From Deltaproteobacteria bacterium (lineage in GTDB: Bacteria; Myxococcota; JADLHZ01), in contig JADLHZ010000112.1 in assembly GCA_020848545.1 (NCBI GenBank), positions 1 to 64,000 of the forward strand: a DNA stretch of 64,000 nucleotides. Direction: 5' to 3'. Below the pieces are notes generated by a model. The model did not search any database, was not told the origin of the DNA, and saw nothing but the letters and a program-made list of their open reading frames with translations. Numbering within the stretch: the first letter of the stretch is position 1; the number at the start of each line of letters is the position of its first letter. Below, piece after piece: positions 46,000 to 55,150 of this stretch. The position numbers were made by a program, and so were the translations under genes.

Positions 46000-47426
46000 A
46001 GGAGCTCTTGAACTACGTCGACGGTCGGCTCGTCCCTGCGGCGGCGTTCCTGGACAACGTCGATCCTGCGGTCGGCGCCGCCTACTCACGCGTACCGGAC
46101 TCCGCCGCCGAAGACGTCGATCGCGCGGTGGATGCGGCGGCGCGTGCTTCGCGCGAGTGGGCGGAGCGGCCGGCGGCGGAACGCGCGCGCGTGCTGCGTG
46201 CGATCGCGGCGCGGATCCAAGCACGGCTCGAAGACTTCGCACGCGCCGAATCGATCGACAGCGGCAAGACGGTCGCCGCCGCGCGCGCGTTGGACATCCC
46301 GCGCGCCGTCGCCAACTTCGAGTTCTTCGCAGACGCCGCCACGCAGTTCGCGAGCGAGAGCCACGCGAGCGCGGGTGCCGTGAACTACACGCTGCGCACG
46401 CCCGTGCCGATCGCCGGCTGCATCGCGCCGTGGAACCTGCCGCTCTACCTGTTCACGTGGAAGATCGCGCCGGCGTTGGCGGCCGGATGTGCCGTCGTCG
46501 CCAAGCCGTCCGAGGTCACACCGATGACGGCGTTCATGCTGTCCGAAGTGTGCATCGAGGCCGGGCTTCCGGCGGGTGTGTTGAATATCATACATGGACT
46601 CGGGCCGAAGGTCGGCGCGCGCATCGTGGCGCATCCTTCGGTCGCCGCCGTCTCGTTCACCGGCTCGACCAAGGTCGGCGCCGAGATCGCGCGAACGGCC
46701 GGGCCCATGTTCAAGAAGCTGTCGTTGGAGCTCGGCGGCAAGAACCCGACGATCGTTTTTTCCGACGCCGACTTCGAGGCCGCGTTGGACGGCACCATCC
46801 GCGCGGCGTTCTCGAACCAAGGGCAGATTTGCCTCTGCGGCTCGCGGGTGTTCGTCGAGCGTGCGATCTATGATCGTTTCAAGGCGGCGTTGATCGAACG
46901 GACGCGCAGCCTGCGCGTGGGCGATCCGTTGACCGACGTCGATCAGGGCGCCGTGGTCTCGCGGGCGCACTTCGACAAGGTCATGGGCTGCATCGAGACG
47001 GCTCAGGCCGAGGGCGGTCGCTTGCTCGCCGGCGGCAAGCGCGTCGTCGTCGACGGCCGCTGTCGCGACGGTTGGTTCATCGCGCCCACGTTGTTCGAAG
47101 GGCTGGCGCCGGCTTCGCGCACGCAGCAAGAGGAGATCTTCGGGCCGGTGGCGACGCTCACGCCCTTCGATCGCGAAGAAGAAGTCGTCGGCTGGGCGAA
47201 CGGCACCTCGTACGGGCTCGCCGCGTCGTTGTGGACCCGCGATCTCTCGCGCGCGCATCGCGTCGCCGCCGCCGTGCAGTCCGGCATCGTGTGGGTGAAC
47301 TGTTGGCTCTTGCGCGATCTGCGCACGCCCTTCGGCGGCATGAAGGGCTCGGGCGTTGGCCGCGAGGGTGGCTTCGAAGCGATGCGTTTTTTCACCGAAG
47401 CGAAGAACGTGTGCGTGAAGCTATGA
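45996..47426 (+). CDS. 2-Aminomuconate-6-semialdehyde dehydrogenase (ALDH family)
   Basis: 476 residues from GTG at 45996. Aldehyde dehydrogenase signatures: APWNLPLYLFTWKIAPALAAGC, SFTGSTKVG, LELGGKNPTIVF with catalytic Glu, and the Cys nucleophile in GQICLCGSRV. The segment VWVNCWLLRDLRTPFGGMKGSGVGREGG resembles ALDH8A1/NbaE-type enzymes that oxidise 2-aminomuconate semialdehyde with NAD. Position between formamidase and deaminase supports the substrate. Confidence 0.9.
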   Translation: MKELLNYVDGRLVPAAAFLDNVDPAVGAAYSRVPDSAAEDVDRAVDAAARASREWAERPAAERARVLRAIAARIQARLEDFARAESIDSGKTVAAARALDIPRAVANFEFFADAATQFASESHASAGAVNYTLRTPVPIAGCIAPWNLPLYLFTWKIAPALAAGCAVVAKPSEVTPMTAFMLSEVCIEAGLPAGVLNIIHGLGPKVGARIVAHPSVAAVSFTGSTKVGAEIARTAGPMFKKLSLELGGKNPTIVFSDADFEAALDGTIRAAFSNQGQICLCGSRVFVERAIYDRFKAALIERTRSLRVGDPLTDVDQGAVVSRAHFDKVMGCIETAQAEGGRLLAGGKRVVVDGRCRDGWFIAPTLFEGLAPASRTQQEEIFGPVATLTPFDREEEVVGWANGTSYGLAASLWTRDLSRAHRVAAAVQSGIVWVNCWLLRDLRTPFGGMKGSGVGREGGFEAMRFFTEAKNVCVKL

Positions 47427-47842
47427 CTTTGCTGAATTCCACACGCGCGCCGGAGCCCGTTGGCGCCTATCCGCATGCGCGCCGCGTCGGCAACTTGCTC
47501 TTCCTCTCCGGCGTCGGCCCGCGCGAGCGTGGCACGAAGAAGATCCCCGGCGTCGAGCTCGATGCCGCCGGGAACATCGTCTCGTACGACATCGAAGCGC
47601 AGTGCCGCAGCGTCTTCGCCAACGTGCGCGCGATCTTGGAAGACGCAGGATCGAGCTGGGATCGCTTGGTCGACGTCACCGTGTACCTGACGAACATGAA
47701 GGCCGACTTCGCGACGTACAATCGCCTCTACGCCGAGTACTTCAAGGACGCGCAGCCCTGCCGCACGACCCTGGAGATCAACGCGCTGCCGACGCCGATC
47801 GCGATCGAATTGAAGTGCATCGCCACGATTGGTGATCCGTGA
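47423..47842 (+). CDS. 2-Aminomuconate deaminase (RidA family)
   Basis: 139 residues from ATG at 47423, overlapping the dehydrogenase stop by four bases. The RidA/YjgF fold is seen in VGAYPHARRVGNLLFLSGVGPRE, VTVYLTNMKADFATYNRLYAEYF and the CRTTLEINALPTPIAIELKCIA end. The GPRERGTKKIPGVELD insert is typical for the 2-aminomuconate deaminase branch, which converts 2-aminomuconate to 4-oxalocrotonate plus ammonia. Confidence 0.88.
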   Translation: MTLLNSTRAPEPVGAYPHARRVGNLLFLSGVGPRERGTKKIPGVELDAAGNIVSYDIEAQCRSVFANVRAILEDAGSSWDRLVDVTVYLTNMKADFATYNRLYAEYFKDAQPCRTTLEINALPTPIAIELKCIATIGDP

Positions 47843-48351
47843 AGCCGCTGAACTTTCGCAAATGGATCGACGAGCATCGGCACCTGCTGAAGCCACCGGT
47901 CGGCAACGCGCAGATCTGGGAGGACCGTGAGTTCATGGTCACCGTCGTCGGCGGCCCGAACGCGCGCAACGACTATCACGTCAACGAAGGCGAAGAGTTC
48001 TTCTACCAAGTGGAAGGCGACATCGTGCTGCGTCTCCTCGAGGACGGCAAGCCGGTCGACCTGCCGATCTGCGAGGGCGAGATCTTCCTCTTGCCGCCGA
48101 AGGTGCCGCACTCGCCGCAGCGCCCGGCGAACACCGTCGGGCTCGTGCTCGAACGGAAGCGCTTGCCGCACGAGCTCGATGCGTTCCTGTGGATGTGCGA
48201 TCGCTGCGGCCAGAAGGTGTACGAAGAGCGCTTCCACTTGGAGAACATCGTCGCGCAGCTGCCGCCGGTGTTCGAACGCTTCTGGGGCAACGCCGAGAAC
48301 AGCACGTGCAAGGCGTGCGGCGTGCGCATGGAGAAGCCGGTCCGCAAATGA
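47839..48351 (+). CDS. nbaC: 3-Hydroxyanthranilate 3,4-dioxygenase
   Basis: 170 residues from GTG at 47839 (GTGA overlap). Cupin iron ligands appear in [17 protein letters not shown] (His, Glu) and KVPHSPQRP (His). The C-terminal metal-binding pair CDRC...CKAC is the rubredoxin-like site of the bacterial enzymes. It opens the ring of 3-hydroxyanthranilate to 2-amino-3-carboxymuconate semialdehyde (ACMS), which non-enzymatically gives quinolinate unless ACMS decarboxylase acts. Confidence 0.95.
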   Translation: MKPLNFRKWIDEHRHLLKPPVGNAQIWEDREFMVTVVGGPNARNDYHVNEGEEFFYQVEGDIVLRLLEDGKPVDLPICEGEIFLLPPKVPHSPQRPANTVGLVLERKRLPHELDAFLWMCDRCGQKVYEERFHLENIVAQLPPVFERFWGNAENSTCKACGVRMEKPVRK

Positions 48352-49361
48352 GGATCGACATTCACACGCACGTTTTGCCGAAGGAGCTGCCGCGCTGGAA
48401 AGACAAGTTCGGCTACGGCGGCTTCATCGCGCTCGAGCATCACCAGACCGGCTGCGCGCGGATGGTGCGCGACGACGGCAAGTTCTTTCGCGAGATCAGC
48501 GAGAACTGCTGGGATCCGGAGGCGCGCCTCAACGACTGCTCCGACTCCGGCGTCGACGTGCAGGTGATCTCTACCGTGCCGGTCATGTTCAGCTACTGGG
48601 CGAAGCCCGAACACGGCTACGACGTCGCGCGCTTCTTGAACGATCACGTCGCGTCGGTCTGCGCGGAGGCGCCGCGACACTTCGTCGGCCTCGGCACCCT
48701 GCCGCTGCAAGCACCGGAGCTCGCCGTGCGCGAGCTCGAGCGCTGCGTGAAGGAGCTCGGCCTCGCCGGCGTGCAGATCGGCTCTCACGTCGAAGCGATG
48801 AACCTGTCGGATCCGGCGCTGTTTCCGGTGTTCGAAGCAGCGTCGGCCTTGGGCGCGGCAGTGTTCGTGCACCCCTGGGACATGATGGGCGAGCAGCGCA
48901 TGCAGAAGTATTGGCTGCCGTGGCTCGTCGGCATGCCCGCCGAAGTGTCGCTCGCGATCTGCTCGATGATCTTCGGCGGCGTGCTCGAGCGCTTGCCGAA
49001 GCTGCGCGTCGCGTTCGCGCACGGCGGCGGCGCGTTCCCGATGACGCTCGGCCGCATTCAACACGGCTTCGAAGCGCGCCCGGATCTCTGCGCGGTCGAC
49101 AATGCGCGTGCGCCGAAGGAGTACATCGGGAAGTTCTACGTCGACTCGCTGGTGCACGACGCCGCGGCGCTGCGCTACGTGCTTTCCGTGTTCGGCGAGA
49201 AGTGCGTCGCGCTCGGCAGCGACTATCCGTTTCCCTTGGGCGAGACGCGGCCCGGTGCGTTGATCGCGACGCTCCCCGAGCTGAGCCCCGCCTCGCGTGA
49301 TCGCTTGCTCAGCGGCACCGCGCTCGAATGGCTGGGCATGCGCGCCGAGGACTTTCGATGA
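48348..49361 (+). CDS. nbaD: ACMS decarboxylase (amidohydrolase-2 family)
   Basis: 337 residues from ATG at 48348. Metal ligands: [11 protein letters not shown] (HxH), FVHPWDMMG (His), and the catalytic Asp in [34 protein letters not shown] matches the ACMSD substrate loop. It decarboxylates ACMS to 2-aminomuconate semialdehyde, keeping flux away from quinolinate. The start overlaps the dioxygenase stop by four bases. Confidence 0.95.
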   Translation: MRIDIHTHVLPKELPRWKDKFGYGGFIALEHHQTGCARMVRDDGKFFREISENCWDPEARLNDCSDSGVDVQVISTVPVMFSYWAKPEHGYDVARFLNDHVASVCAEAPRHFVGLGTLPLQAPELAVRELERCVKELGLAGVQIGSHVEAMNLSDPALFPVFEAASALGAAVFVHPWDMMGEQRMQKYWLPWLVGMPAEVSLAICSMIFGGVLERLPKLRVAFAHGGGAFPMTLGRIQHGFEARPDLCAVDNARAPKEYIGKFYVDSLVHDAAALRYVLSVFGEKCVALGSDYPFPLGETRPGALIATLPELSPASRDRLLSGTALEWLGMRAEDFR

Positions 49362-50599
49362 AGCTCGTCAACGACGAAGGCTTCGCGCGCGCGTTGGACG
49401 ACGCCGACGAGCTGCGGGCGTTTCGTGATGAATTTCTGTTTCCCAAGGGCGTCGACGTCTACCTCGCGGGGAACTCGCTCGGCCTGCAACCGAGACGTGT
49501 CCGCGAATACGTGAACCAAGAGCTCGACGACTGGGCCGCGCTCGGCGTCGAAGGGCACTTTCACGCGCGGCATCCATGGCTGCCGTACCACGAGCTGCTC
49601 ACCGACCAGACGGCGCGGCTCGTCGGCGCGTTGCCGAGCGAAGTCGTGGTCATGAACACGCTGACAGTGAACCTGCACCTGATGCTCGTGTCGTTCTATC
49701 GGCCGACACCAAAGCGCTTTCGCGTCCTCATGGAGGCGAGCGCGTTTCCGTCTGACCAGTACGCCGTGCAATCGCAGGTGCGGTGGCATGGGCGCGATCC
49801 TTCCGACGCGATCATCGAGCTCTCGCCGCGCGCGGGCGAAGACGTGCTGCGTGACGAAGACATCTTGGCGGCGATCGCGCGCGAAGGCGAGGCGCTCGCC
49901 TTGGTGATGCTCGGCAACGTGAACTACTTGAGCGGCCAGAAGTTCGACATGAAGGCGATCACGCGCGCGGCGCACGCCGTCGGGGCTTCTTGCGGCTTCG
50001 ATCTCGCGCACGGCGCCGGCAATCTGCGTTTGTCGTTGCACGATGACGGCCCGGACTTCGCCGTGTGGTGCAACTACAAGTACCTGAACGCCGGGCCGGG
50101 TGGGCTCGGCGGCGTCTTCGTGCACGAGCGGCACGCGTCGACGGATCGGCCGCGCTTCAGTGGCTGGTGGGGTCACGACAAGGCGACGCGCTTCAAGATG
50201 GGGCGCGAGTTCGTTCCGCTTCCGGGCGCCGAAGGTTGGCAGCTCTCGAACCCGCCGATCCTGCAGCTCGCGGCGCTGCGCGCGTCGATGGAGCTCTTCG
50301 ATCGCGCGACCATCGCGAAATTGCGCGAGAAGGGCGCCGCGTTGACGGGCTTCTGCGAGTTCCTCGTGCGTGGCATCCGCGGCGTCACGGTGATCACGCC
50401 GGCGGCGCGCGGTTCGCAGCTGTCGTTGCGCGTCGGGCCGCGGGCGAAGGCGCTCTCGGCGGCGTTGAAGGATCGCGGCGTCATCTGCGACTCGCGCGAG
50501 CCCGACATCGTTCGCGCGGCGCCGGCGCCGTTGTACAACAGCTACGTCGACGTCTTCCGCTTCGCGCGCGTGCTCGGTGAATTGATGGAGGCGACGTGA
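49358..50599 (+). CDS. kynU: Kynureninase
   Basis: 413 residues from ATG at 49358. Kynureninase hallmarks: [41 protein letters not shown] and PLP Lys in [13 protein letters not shown], then GWWGH. It cleaves 3-hydroxykynurenine to 3-hydroxyanthranilate and alanine. Both ends overlap neighbours by four bases, so it is part of the coupled operon. Confidence 0.96.
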   Translation: MKLVNDEGFARALDDADELRAFRDEFLFPKGVDVYLAGNSLGLQPRRVREYVNQELDDWAALGVEGHFHARHPWLPYHELLTDQTARLVGALPSEVVVMNTLTVNLHLMLVSFYRPTPKRFRVLMEASAFPSDQYAVQSQVRWHGRDPSDAIIELSPRAGEDVLRDEDILAAIAREGEALALVMLGNVNYLSGQKFDMKAITRAAHAVGASCGFDLAHGAGNLRLSLHDDGPDFAVWCNYKYLNAGPGGLGGVFVHERHASTDRPRFSGWWGHDKATRFKMGREFVPLPGAEGWQLSNPPILQLAALRASMELFDRATIAKLREKGAALTGFCEFLVRGIRGVTVITPAARGSQLSLRVGPRAKALSAALKDRGVICDSREPDIVRAAPAPLYNSYVDVFRFARVLGELMEAT

Positions 50600-52002
50600 A
50601 CGCAACGATTGTAGGCGGCGGCCTCGTCGGATCGCTGTGGTCCATCTTCCTCGCGCGGCGCGGCTTCTCCGTGACCATGCACGAGCGCCGGCCAGACATG
50701 CGCCGCGCCGACATTCCAGCGGGCCGCTCGATCAACCTCGCCGTCTCGACGCGCGGGCTGCACGCCTTGGAGCGCGTCGGGCTGCGCGAGAAGGTGCTCG
50801 AGCATGGCGTGGCGATGCGCGGCCGCATGATCCACGCGCCGGACGGGTCACAGTCGCTCTTGCGCTACGGCAAGGACGACAGCGAGTGCATTTTTTCGAT
50901 TTCGAGGGGAACGCTGAACAAGGTGCTCCTGAGCGAAGCAGAGGAGACCGGCCGCGTGCGCGTGCATTTCGATCGCCTCGTGCGCGACGTGCGCTTCTCC
51001 GAGAGCGCCGTACACTTCGCCGATGAAGCCGGCGAGCACTCCGCCGAGCTCCTGTTCGCCACCGACGGCTCCGCTTCGGCTGTTCGTGCCGCGCTGATGA
51101 AGCTCCCCGGCCATCGCGAGACGTCCGAAGAGCTCTCGTACGGCTACAAGGAGCTGACGATCGCCCCCGCGCATTCCGCAGGCCTCGATCGCCACGCGCT
51201 CCATATCTGGCCGCGCGGCACCTTCATGCTCATCGCGCTGCCAAACGAGGACGACAGCTACACGTGCACCCTCTTCCTTCCCCAGCGAAATGAGCACCGA
51301 AAAGGGACCCGGTCCGTTTCCGCCGAAAAGGGACCGGGGAGCGAGGCTGCGGGCGGGCGGAAGTGCTTGTCGTTCGAGGAGCTCGGCGATGACGCGGCCG
51401 TACGTGCGTTTTTTGGCGAGCACTTTGCAGACGCGGTGCCGCGCTTGCCGGATCTCACGGAGCAGTTCTTCACGAACCCGGTCGGGCAAATGTGGACCGT
51501 GAAGTGCGCCCCGTGGAACTACCAAGGACGCGCGCTGCTCCTCGGCGACGCCGCGCACGCGATCGTGCCGTTCTTCGGCCAAGGCATGAACTGTGGCTTC
51601 GAGGACTGCGCGCTCCTCGACGATCTCTTCGCCAAGGGCACGCACGACCTCGTCACCCTGTTCAGCGCCTTCTCTACGATGCGCAAGCCGAACGCCGACG
51701 CGATCGCCGACATGGCGGTCGAGAACTTCATCGAGATGCGCGACAAGGTCGCCGATCCGAAGTTCGTGTTCGAGAAAGAGGTCGAGAAGATCCTGCAGAA
51801 GGAATTTCCCGGCGACTACGTGCCGCGCTACGGGCTCGTCACCTTCAGCCGCGTGCCGTATCGCATCGCGTTCGAGGCCGGCGTGCGCCAACAGGCGATC
51901 CTCACCGAGCTCTGCGCCACGATCCAGAAGCCGCAAGACGTCGACCTGAAGCGCGCCAAGCAACTCATCGTCGAGAAGCTCACTCCTTTGCTCAGAGGTT
52001 AA
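50596..52002 (+). CDS. kmo: Kynurenine 3-monooxygenase with repeat-encoded insertion
   Basis: 468 residues from GTG at 50596. FAD motif ATIVGGGLVGSLWSIFLARRG; RSINLAVSTRGLHALERVGL; LLGDAAHAIVPFFGQGMNCGFEDC is the second FAD motif; TNPVGQMWTVKCAPW is typical. It hydroxylates kynurenine using NADPH and O2. Between CTLFLPQ (ends 230) and LSFEEL (starts 258) sit about 27 extra residues, RNEHRKGTRSVSAEKGPGSE and following, encoded by two copies of the dispersed repeat. In KMO enzymes LFLPFEG leads straight to SFEEL-type sequence. The frame is intact, so activity may be retained. Confidence 0.93.
   Translation: MNATIVGGGLVGSLWSIFLARRGFSVTMHERRPDMRRADIPAGRSINLAVSTRGLHALERVGLREKVLEHGVAMRGRMIHAPDGSQSLLRYGKDDSECIFSISRGTLNKVLLSEAEETGRVRVHFDRLVRDVRFSESAVHFADEAGEHSAELLFATDGSASAVRAALMKLPGHRETSEELSYGYKELTIAPAHSAGLDRHALHIWPRGTFMLIALPNEDDSYTCTLFLPQRNEHRKGTRSVSAEKGPGSEAAGGRKCLSFEELGDDAAVRAFFGEHFADAVPRLPDLTEQFFTNPVGQMWTVKCAPWNYQGRALLLGDAAHAIVPFFGQGMNCGFEDCALLDDLFAKGTHDLVTLFSAFSTMRKPNADAIADMAVENFIEMRDKVADPKFVFEKEVEKILQKEFPGDYVPRYGLVTFSRVPYRIAFEAGVRQQAILTELCATIQKPQDVDLKRAKQLIVEKLTPLLRG
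51298..51340 (+). repeat. GGGACCGGGGA repeat, two copies inside kmo
   Basis: CGAAAAGGGACCCGGTCCG (51298-51316, a variant with an internal GGACC/GGTCC palindrome) and CGAAAAGGGACCGGGGA (51324-51340). They are in frame with kmo and encode RKGTRS and EKGPGS. Confidence 0.9.
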
Positions 52003-52004
52003 GA

Positions 52005-52739
52005 ATGGATCTCGGACTCACGAAGAAACGCGCGCTCGTCTGCGGCGCGTCCGCCGGCCTCGGCAAAGCGATCGCCGAAGCGCTGGTTCACGAAGGCGCC
52101 GACGTCGTCATCTGCGCTCGCGACGAACAGCGTGTACAGGCGACGGCCAAAGCGATCGGTGCGTACGGCATCGCGTGCGACCTGAACGCACCCGGCGCCG
52201 CCGTGAAGCTCGTCGACGCCGCGACGAAGAAGCTCGGTGGCATCGACATCTTGGTCACCAACACGGGCGGCCCGCCGAAGGGGCTGTTCCAAGAGATCAC
52301 GAGCGCGGCGTGGCAAACGGGCTTTCAAGCGCTGTGGCTCGCCACCACCGAAGCGATCAGCGCGGCGCTGCCGGCGATGCGCGCGCAGAAGTGGGGCCGC
52401 ATCCTGCTCGTCACGTCGGTCGCGGCGAAGGAGCCGATGCCGGGCCTCACCGTGTCGAACGGCCTCCGCGCGGGCTTGCTCGGCATGGCGAAGAGCTTGT
52501 CGATCGAAGTCGCCGCAGACGGCGTCACCGTCAACGCGCTGCTCCCGGGCTACACGCGCACCGAGCGCTTGAAAGAGCTGAAGACGCCCGAAGACGCGAT
52601 GATCGCGCAGATCCCGGCGCGCCGGCTCGGCGACGCGGAGGAGCTCGGCGCGCTCGCGGCGTTCTTGGCCTCCGCCCGCGCGGCGTACGTCACCGGCCAA
52701 GCGATCGCCTGCGACGGCGGCTATCTGCATGGCCTCTGA
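52005..52739 (+). CDS. SDR protein with SNxxR in place of YxxxK
   Basis: 244 residues from MDLGLTKKRALVCGASAGLG at 52005, two bases after the kmo stop. The nucleotide motif GASAGLGKAI and the NTGG motif (normally NNAG) are present. At the active site the sequence is VTSVAAKEPMPGLTVSNGLRAGL: the catalytic Tyr and Lys are Ser and Arg. A known SDR subgroup has this substitution. A role in tryptophan catabolism is inferred only from operon position. Confidence 0.82.
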   Translation: MDLGLTKKRALVCGASAGLGKAIAEALVHEGADVVICARDEQRVQATAKAIGAYGIACDLNAPGAAVKLVDAATKKLGGIDILVTNTGGPPKGLFQEITSAAWQTGFQALWLATTEAISAALPAMRAQKWGRILLVTSVAAKEPMPGLTVSNGLRAGLLGMAKSLSIEVAADGVTVNALLPGYTRTERLKELKTPEDAMIAQIPARRLGDAEELGALAAFLASARAAYVTGQAIACDGGYLHGL

Positions 52740-52792
52740 TGTCTGAAGCGCCCGGGTCTGAGAAACTGGGCCTACTTCTCGCCGGCCGTATG

Positions 52793-53899
52793 TCACAGGA
52801 ACCGAGCGAGGCTCAGCGGATGCGCGCGCTTGTTGCGCCGGTACGCGCGACAGAGCGGATAGAGGATCACCCACGCCACGACCATGGCGGCGTACGTTTG
52901 CACGAGCCCCTGATCGAAGCGGAGCGCTTTGCCGACGATGAAGAGCACCACCTGGTGGATGACGTAGAAGAAGAGCGCGGCTTGCCCGAACACGAGGACT
53001 GGGCCGTTGTCGCGCACCTTCACGCGGGGCGCGATCCAAAAGAGCGCGGCCAACGCGAGCAGCGACAGCCCGAGCTCGAGCGAAACGAACGACAGGCTCG
53101 GCGGATACTTGCTGACGTTGAGCCACTGCACGAGCGACCCGTCGTCGCGATAGAGCGTCATGTTGCCATAGGCGTTCAGCCCGCGAACGAGCGCGAAGAG
53201 CCCGAGCGCAAAGACGCCCGCGATCAGCGCGAGACGCCGCGCCGCTTCGCTGCCACGCGCGAGCAGCACGTGCCCGAAGCCCCAGCCGAGCAGCAGGATC
53301 GCGAGCCACGGCAGAAGCGGATAGAAGTAGCGTCCCTCGTCGCTCACGTGGCGCGCGACGAGCAGCGCCAGCGGGATGCTCGCGTTGCCGGCGTGAGGAG
53401 ACCAGACAGCGAGCGTGACGAGCTCGCCGAGCACGATCCACACCGCGGCCAACGCGACAGCCATGTGCACGGGCAGTCGGCGCAGCGCGATCATCGCGAG
53501 GAAAGACGCGCCGATCGCGTAGAGCACTTGCATGATCCGTCCCTGCGCGAGCGTCGAGATCCACACGAGGTCGAGCGCGACGATGAAGGCGCCGCGAATC
53601 AACAGGTCGCGATCGATCGCGCGCTCCGGCACGCCCGCCGCCTGCTTCTTGCGCAGGCTCAGCGCCAAGGACGCGCCGGCCAAGAACAAGAACGTCGGCG
53701 CGCAGAGGTGCGTGATCCAACGCGTGAAGAACTGCGCGCCGTCGATCGCGGTACCGGGCACGTAGGTCGCGGGCGAGTCCGAGTGCAGGCGGCCCGGGTT
53801 ATAGAAGAGCGCCGAGTGATCGAGCGTCATGATCAGCATCACGACGCCGCGCAGCCAGTCGATCGCGACGGCGCGATCGCTCACGGGCGCCTGCGGCAT
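52793..53899 (-). CDS. DUF1624/HGSNAT-like membrane acyltransferase
   Basis: 368 residues with about ten hydrophobic helices. The start VAIDWLRGVVMLIMTLDHSALFYN is the DUF1624 (heparan-alpha-glucosaminide N-acetyltransferase catalytic) hallmark with the conserved Asp-His; RWITHLCAPTFLFLAGASLALS follows as in the family. These proteins are thought to transfer acyl groups to envelope sugars. The last bases adjoin the end of the next minus-strand gene, which starts upstream, so they probably share a transcript. Confidence 0.85.
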   Translation of the reverse strand: MPQAPVSDRAVAIDWLRGVVMLIMTLDHSALFYNPGRLHSDSPATYVPGTAIDGAQFFTRWITHLCAPTFLFLAGASLALSLRKKQAAGVPERAIDRDLLIRGAFIVALDLVWISTLAQGRIMQVLYAIGASFLAMIALRRLPVHMAVALAAVWIVLGELVTLAVWSPHAGNASIPLALLVARHVSDEGRYFYPLLPWLAILLLGWGFGHVLLARGSEAARRLALIAGVFALGLFALVRGLNAYGNMTLYRDDGSLVQWLNVSKYPPSLSFVSLELGLSLLALAALFWIAPRVKVRDNGPVLVFGQAALFFYVIHQVVLFIVGKALRFDQGLVQTYAAMVVAWVILYPLCRAYRRNKRAHPLSLARFL

Positions 53900-54985
53900 C
53901 TACTGTATCTCACCCGCGACGCAGTCGACTTCGTGATCGAGCGCGCTCGGGTCGAAGAGCTTCGCCAGATCGACGCCGGCGGCGAGCGTGCGTCGTTTGA
54001 CGTGGCGGTAGGTCAGCGGTTTGCCCGCGCTCATCTGCGTTGGCGCGTGATCCGCATAGAGCAAATCGACCTTGCCGCTGCCGTAGGTCCGGGCGCGGCC
54101 ATCCGCTTCCACGATCAGCGCCGTCTTCTCGTCGATGCCGACGCCCCAGACCGGGACGCTCACGTAGGCCCGCGCAAGGAACGCGACCAAGCGCCCGAGC
54201 CGGTCGCGTTCGTAAAAGTGCGTTTCGACGATGAGGCGCGAGCTCAGCGAAAAGGGACCGGGGAGCAAGTGCATCGCCGCATCGAAGGGATCGGCCAACG
54301 CTTCGTCGCTCGTGATCGAGCCCTTCGCCGCCGAGAACACCGGATCGCCGGTGACCATCGCGCCGGCGCTCGTGCCGCCGATGATCGCGCCGCGCGCGTG
54401 GGCGGCCGTGATCGCGACCGCGAGCTTCGTCGCCGCCCACTGCGCGAGGTAGACCGACTGATCGCCGCCGGCCATGAACACGAGCTCGGCCTCGGCGACG
54501 CGCGAGACGACGTAGGCGTCGTTCGCCAGAGCGCGCGTGGTGACGAGCAGCGTCTCGACGGAGTCGAAGCCGCCGATGTCGGAGTAGAGATAGTCGTTGT
54601 AGCCGTCGGCGCCGCTCGCGCGGAGGATGACGACGTCGGCGTTCGGGATGCGCGCGGCGATCGCAGCGAAGGCGGCGTCGACGTCGGTGCCGCCGCCCAT
54701 GAGGAAGACGGCGCCGGCGCCGAGCGTGGGCTTGGCGTCGGCGGCTGAGCCGGTGAGGTAGCGCACGAGAGACGAGGGAGGAGTCGGGCTCGGCGTCGGG
54801 TCAGGATCCGGCGTCGGATCGGGCGCCGGATTCGGCGTTGGATCCCTCTCGGGCTCCGCGACCGGCTGGAGCGCAGGTGCTTCGCTCGGCAAAGGCTTCG
54901 CGCGTTCTGGCTGCGGCGACGGCGCAGGTTCGGGCGCCGGCGCGCAGGCTGTGACGAAGATGAGGAGGCAAACGATGCGAAGCAC
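53900..54985 (-). CDS. Cyanophycinase-like (S51) lipoprotein with repeat-encoded insertion
   Basis: 361 residues from a GTG at 54985 that follows GGGGAG and gives the lipoprotein signal VLRIVCLLIFVTAC. Residues 14-80 are a Pro/Glu/Asp-rich tether (PDPTPDPDPTPSPTPPS). The peptidase S51 core holds GAVFLMGGGTDVD, VFMAGGDQSVYL and the nucleophile motif GGTSAGAMV; THFYERDRLGRL is the conserved downstream His/Arg region. The dispersed repeat lies in antisense at 54248-54264 and encodes PGPFS in LLPGPFSLSSRLIVETHF, where relatives have a shorter link. It likely cleaves beta-aspartyl-type or related peptides at the cell surface (inference). Confidence 0.82.
   Translation of the reverse strand: MLRIVCLLIFVTACAPAPEPAPSPQPERAKPLPSEAPALQPVAEPERDPTPNPAPDPTPDPDPTPSPTPPSSLVRYLTGSAADAKPTLGAGAVFLMGGGTDVDAAFAAIAARIPNADVVILRASGADGYNDYLYSDIGGFDSVETLLVTTRALANDAYVVSRVAEAELVFMAGGDQSVYLAQWAATKLAVAITAAHARGAIIGGTSAGAMVTGDPVFSAAKGSITSDEALADPFDAAMHLLPGPFSLSSRLIVETHFYERDRLGRLVAFLARAYVSVPVWGVGIDEKTALIVEADGRARTYGSGKVDLLYADHAPTQMSAGKPLTYRHVKRRTLAAGVDLAKLFDPSALDHEVDCVAGEIQ
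54248..54264 (+). repeat. GGGACCGGGGA repeat, single copy inside the S51 gene
   Basis: CGAAAAGGGACCGGGGA, exact core, in antisense to the host gene and in a frame that keeps it open. Confidence 0.9.
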
Positions 54986-55150
54986 GGCGCTCCCCTGCCC
55001 CAAGCGATCGCACGGAGGCAAGCGCAAAGAGCAGGGGCTCGTCGACAAAGGCGTGACCAGAAGATCGAAGGCCGCGTGTACAACCACATGAAGACGAAAC
55101 CTTGATTCGTTCCGCCCGTGTGCTCAAATCGCGCGCGGAGGTACGACACC

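Noticed and set aside
52175-54748. An 857-codon plus-strand frame across the SDR, DUF1624 and S51 genes
   Set aside because: It spans three recognisable genes on other frames and has a typical Arg/Glu/His shadow composition.
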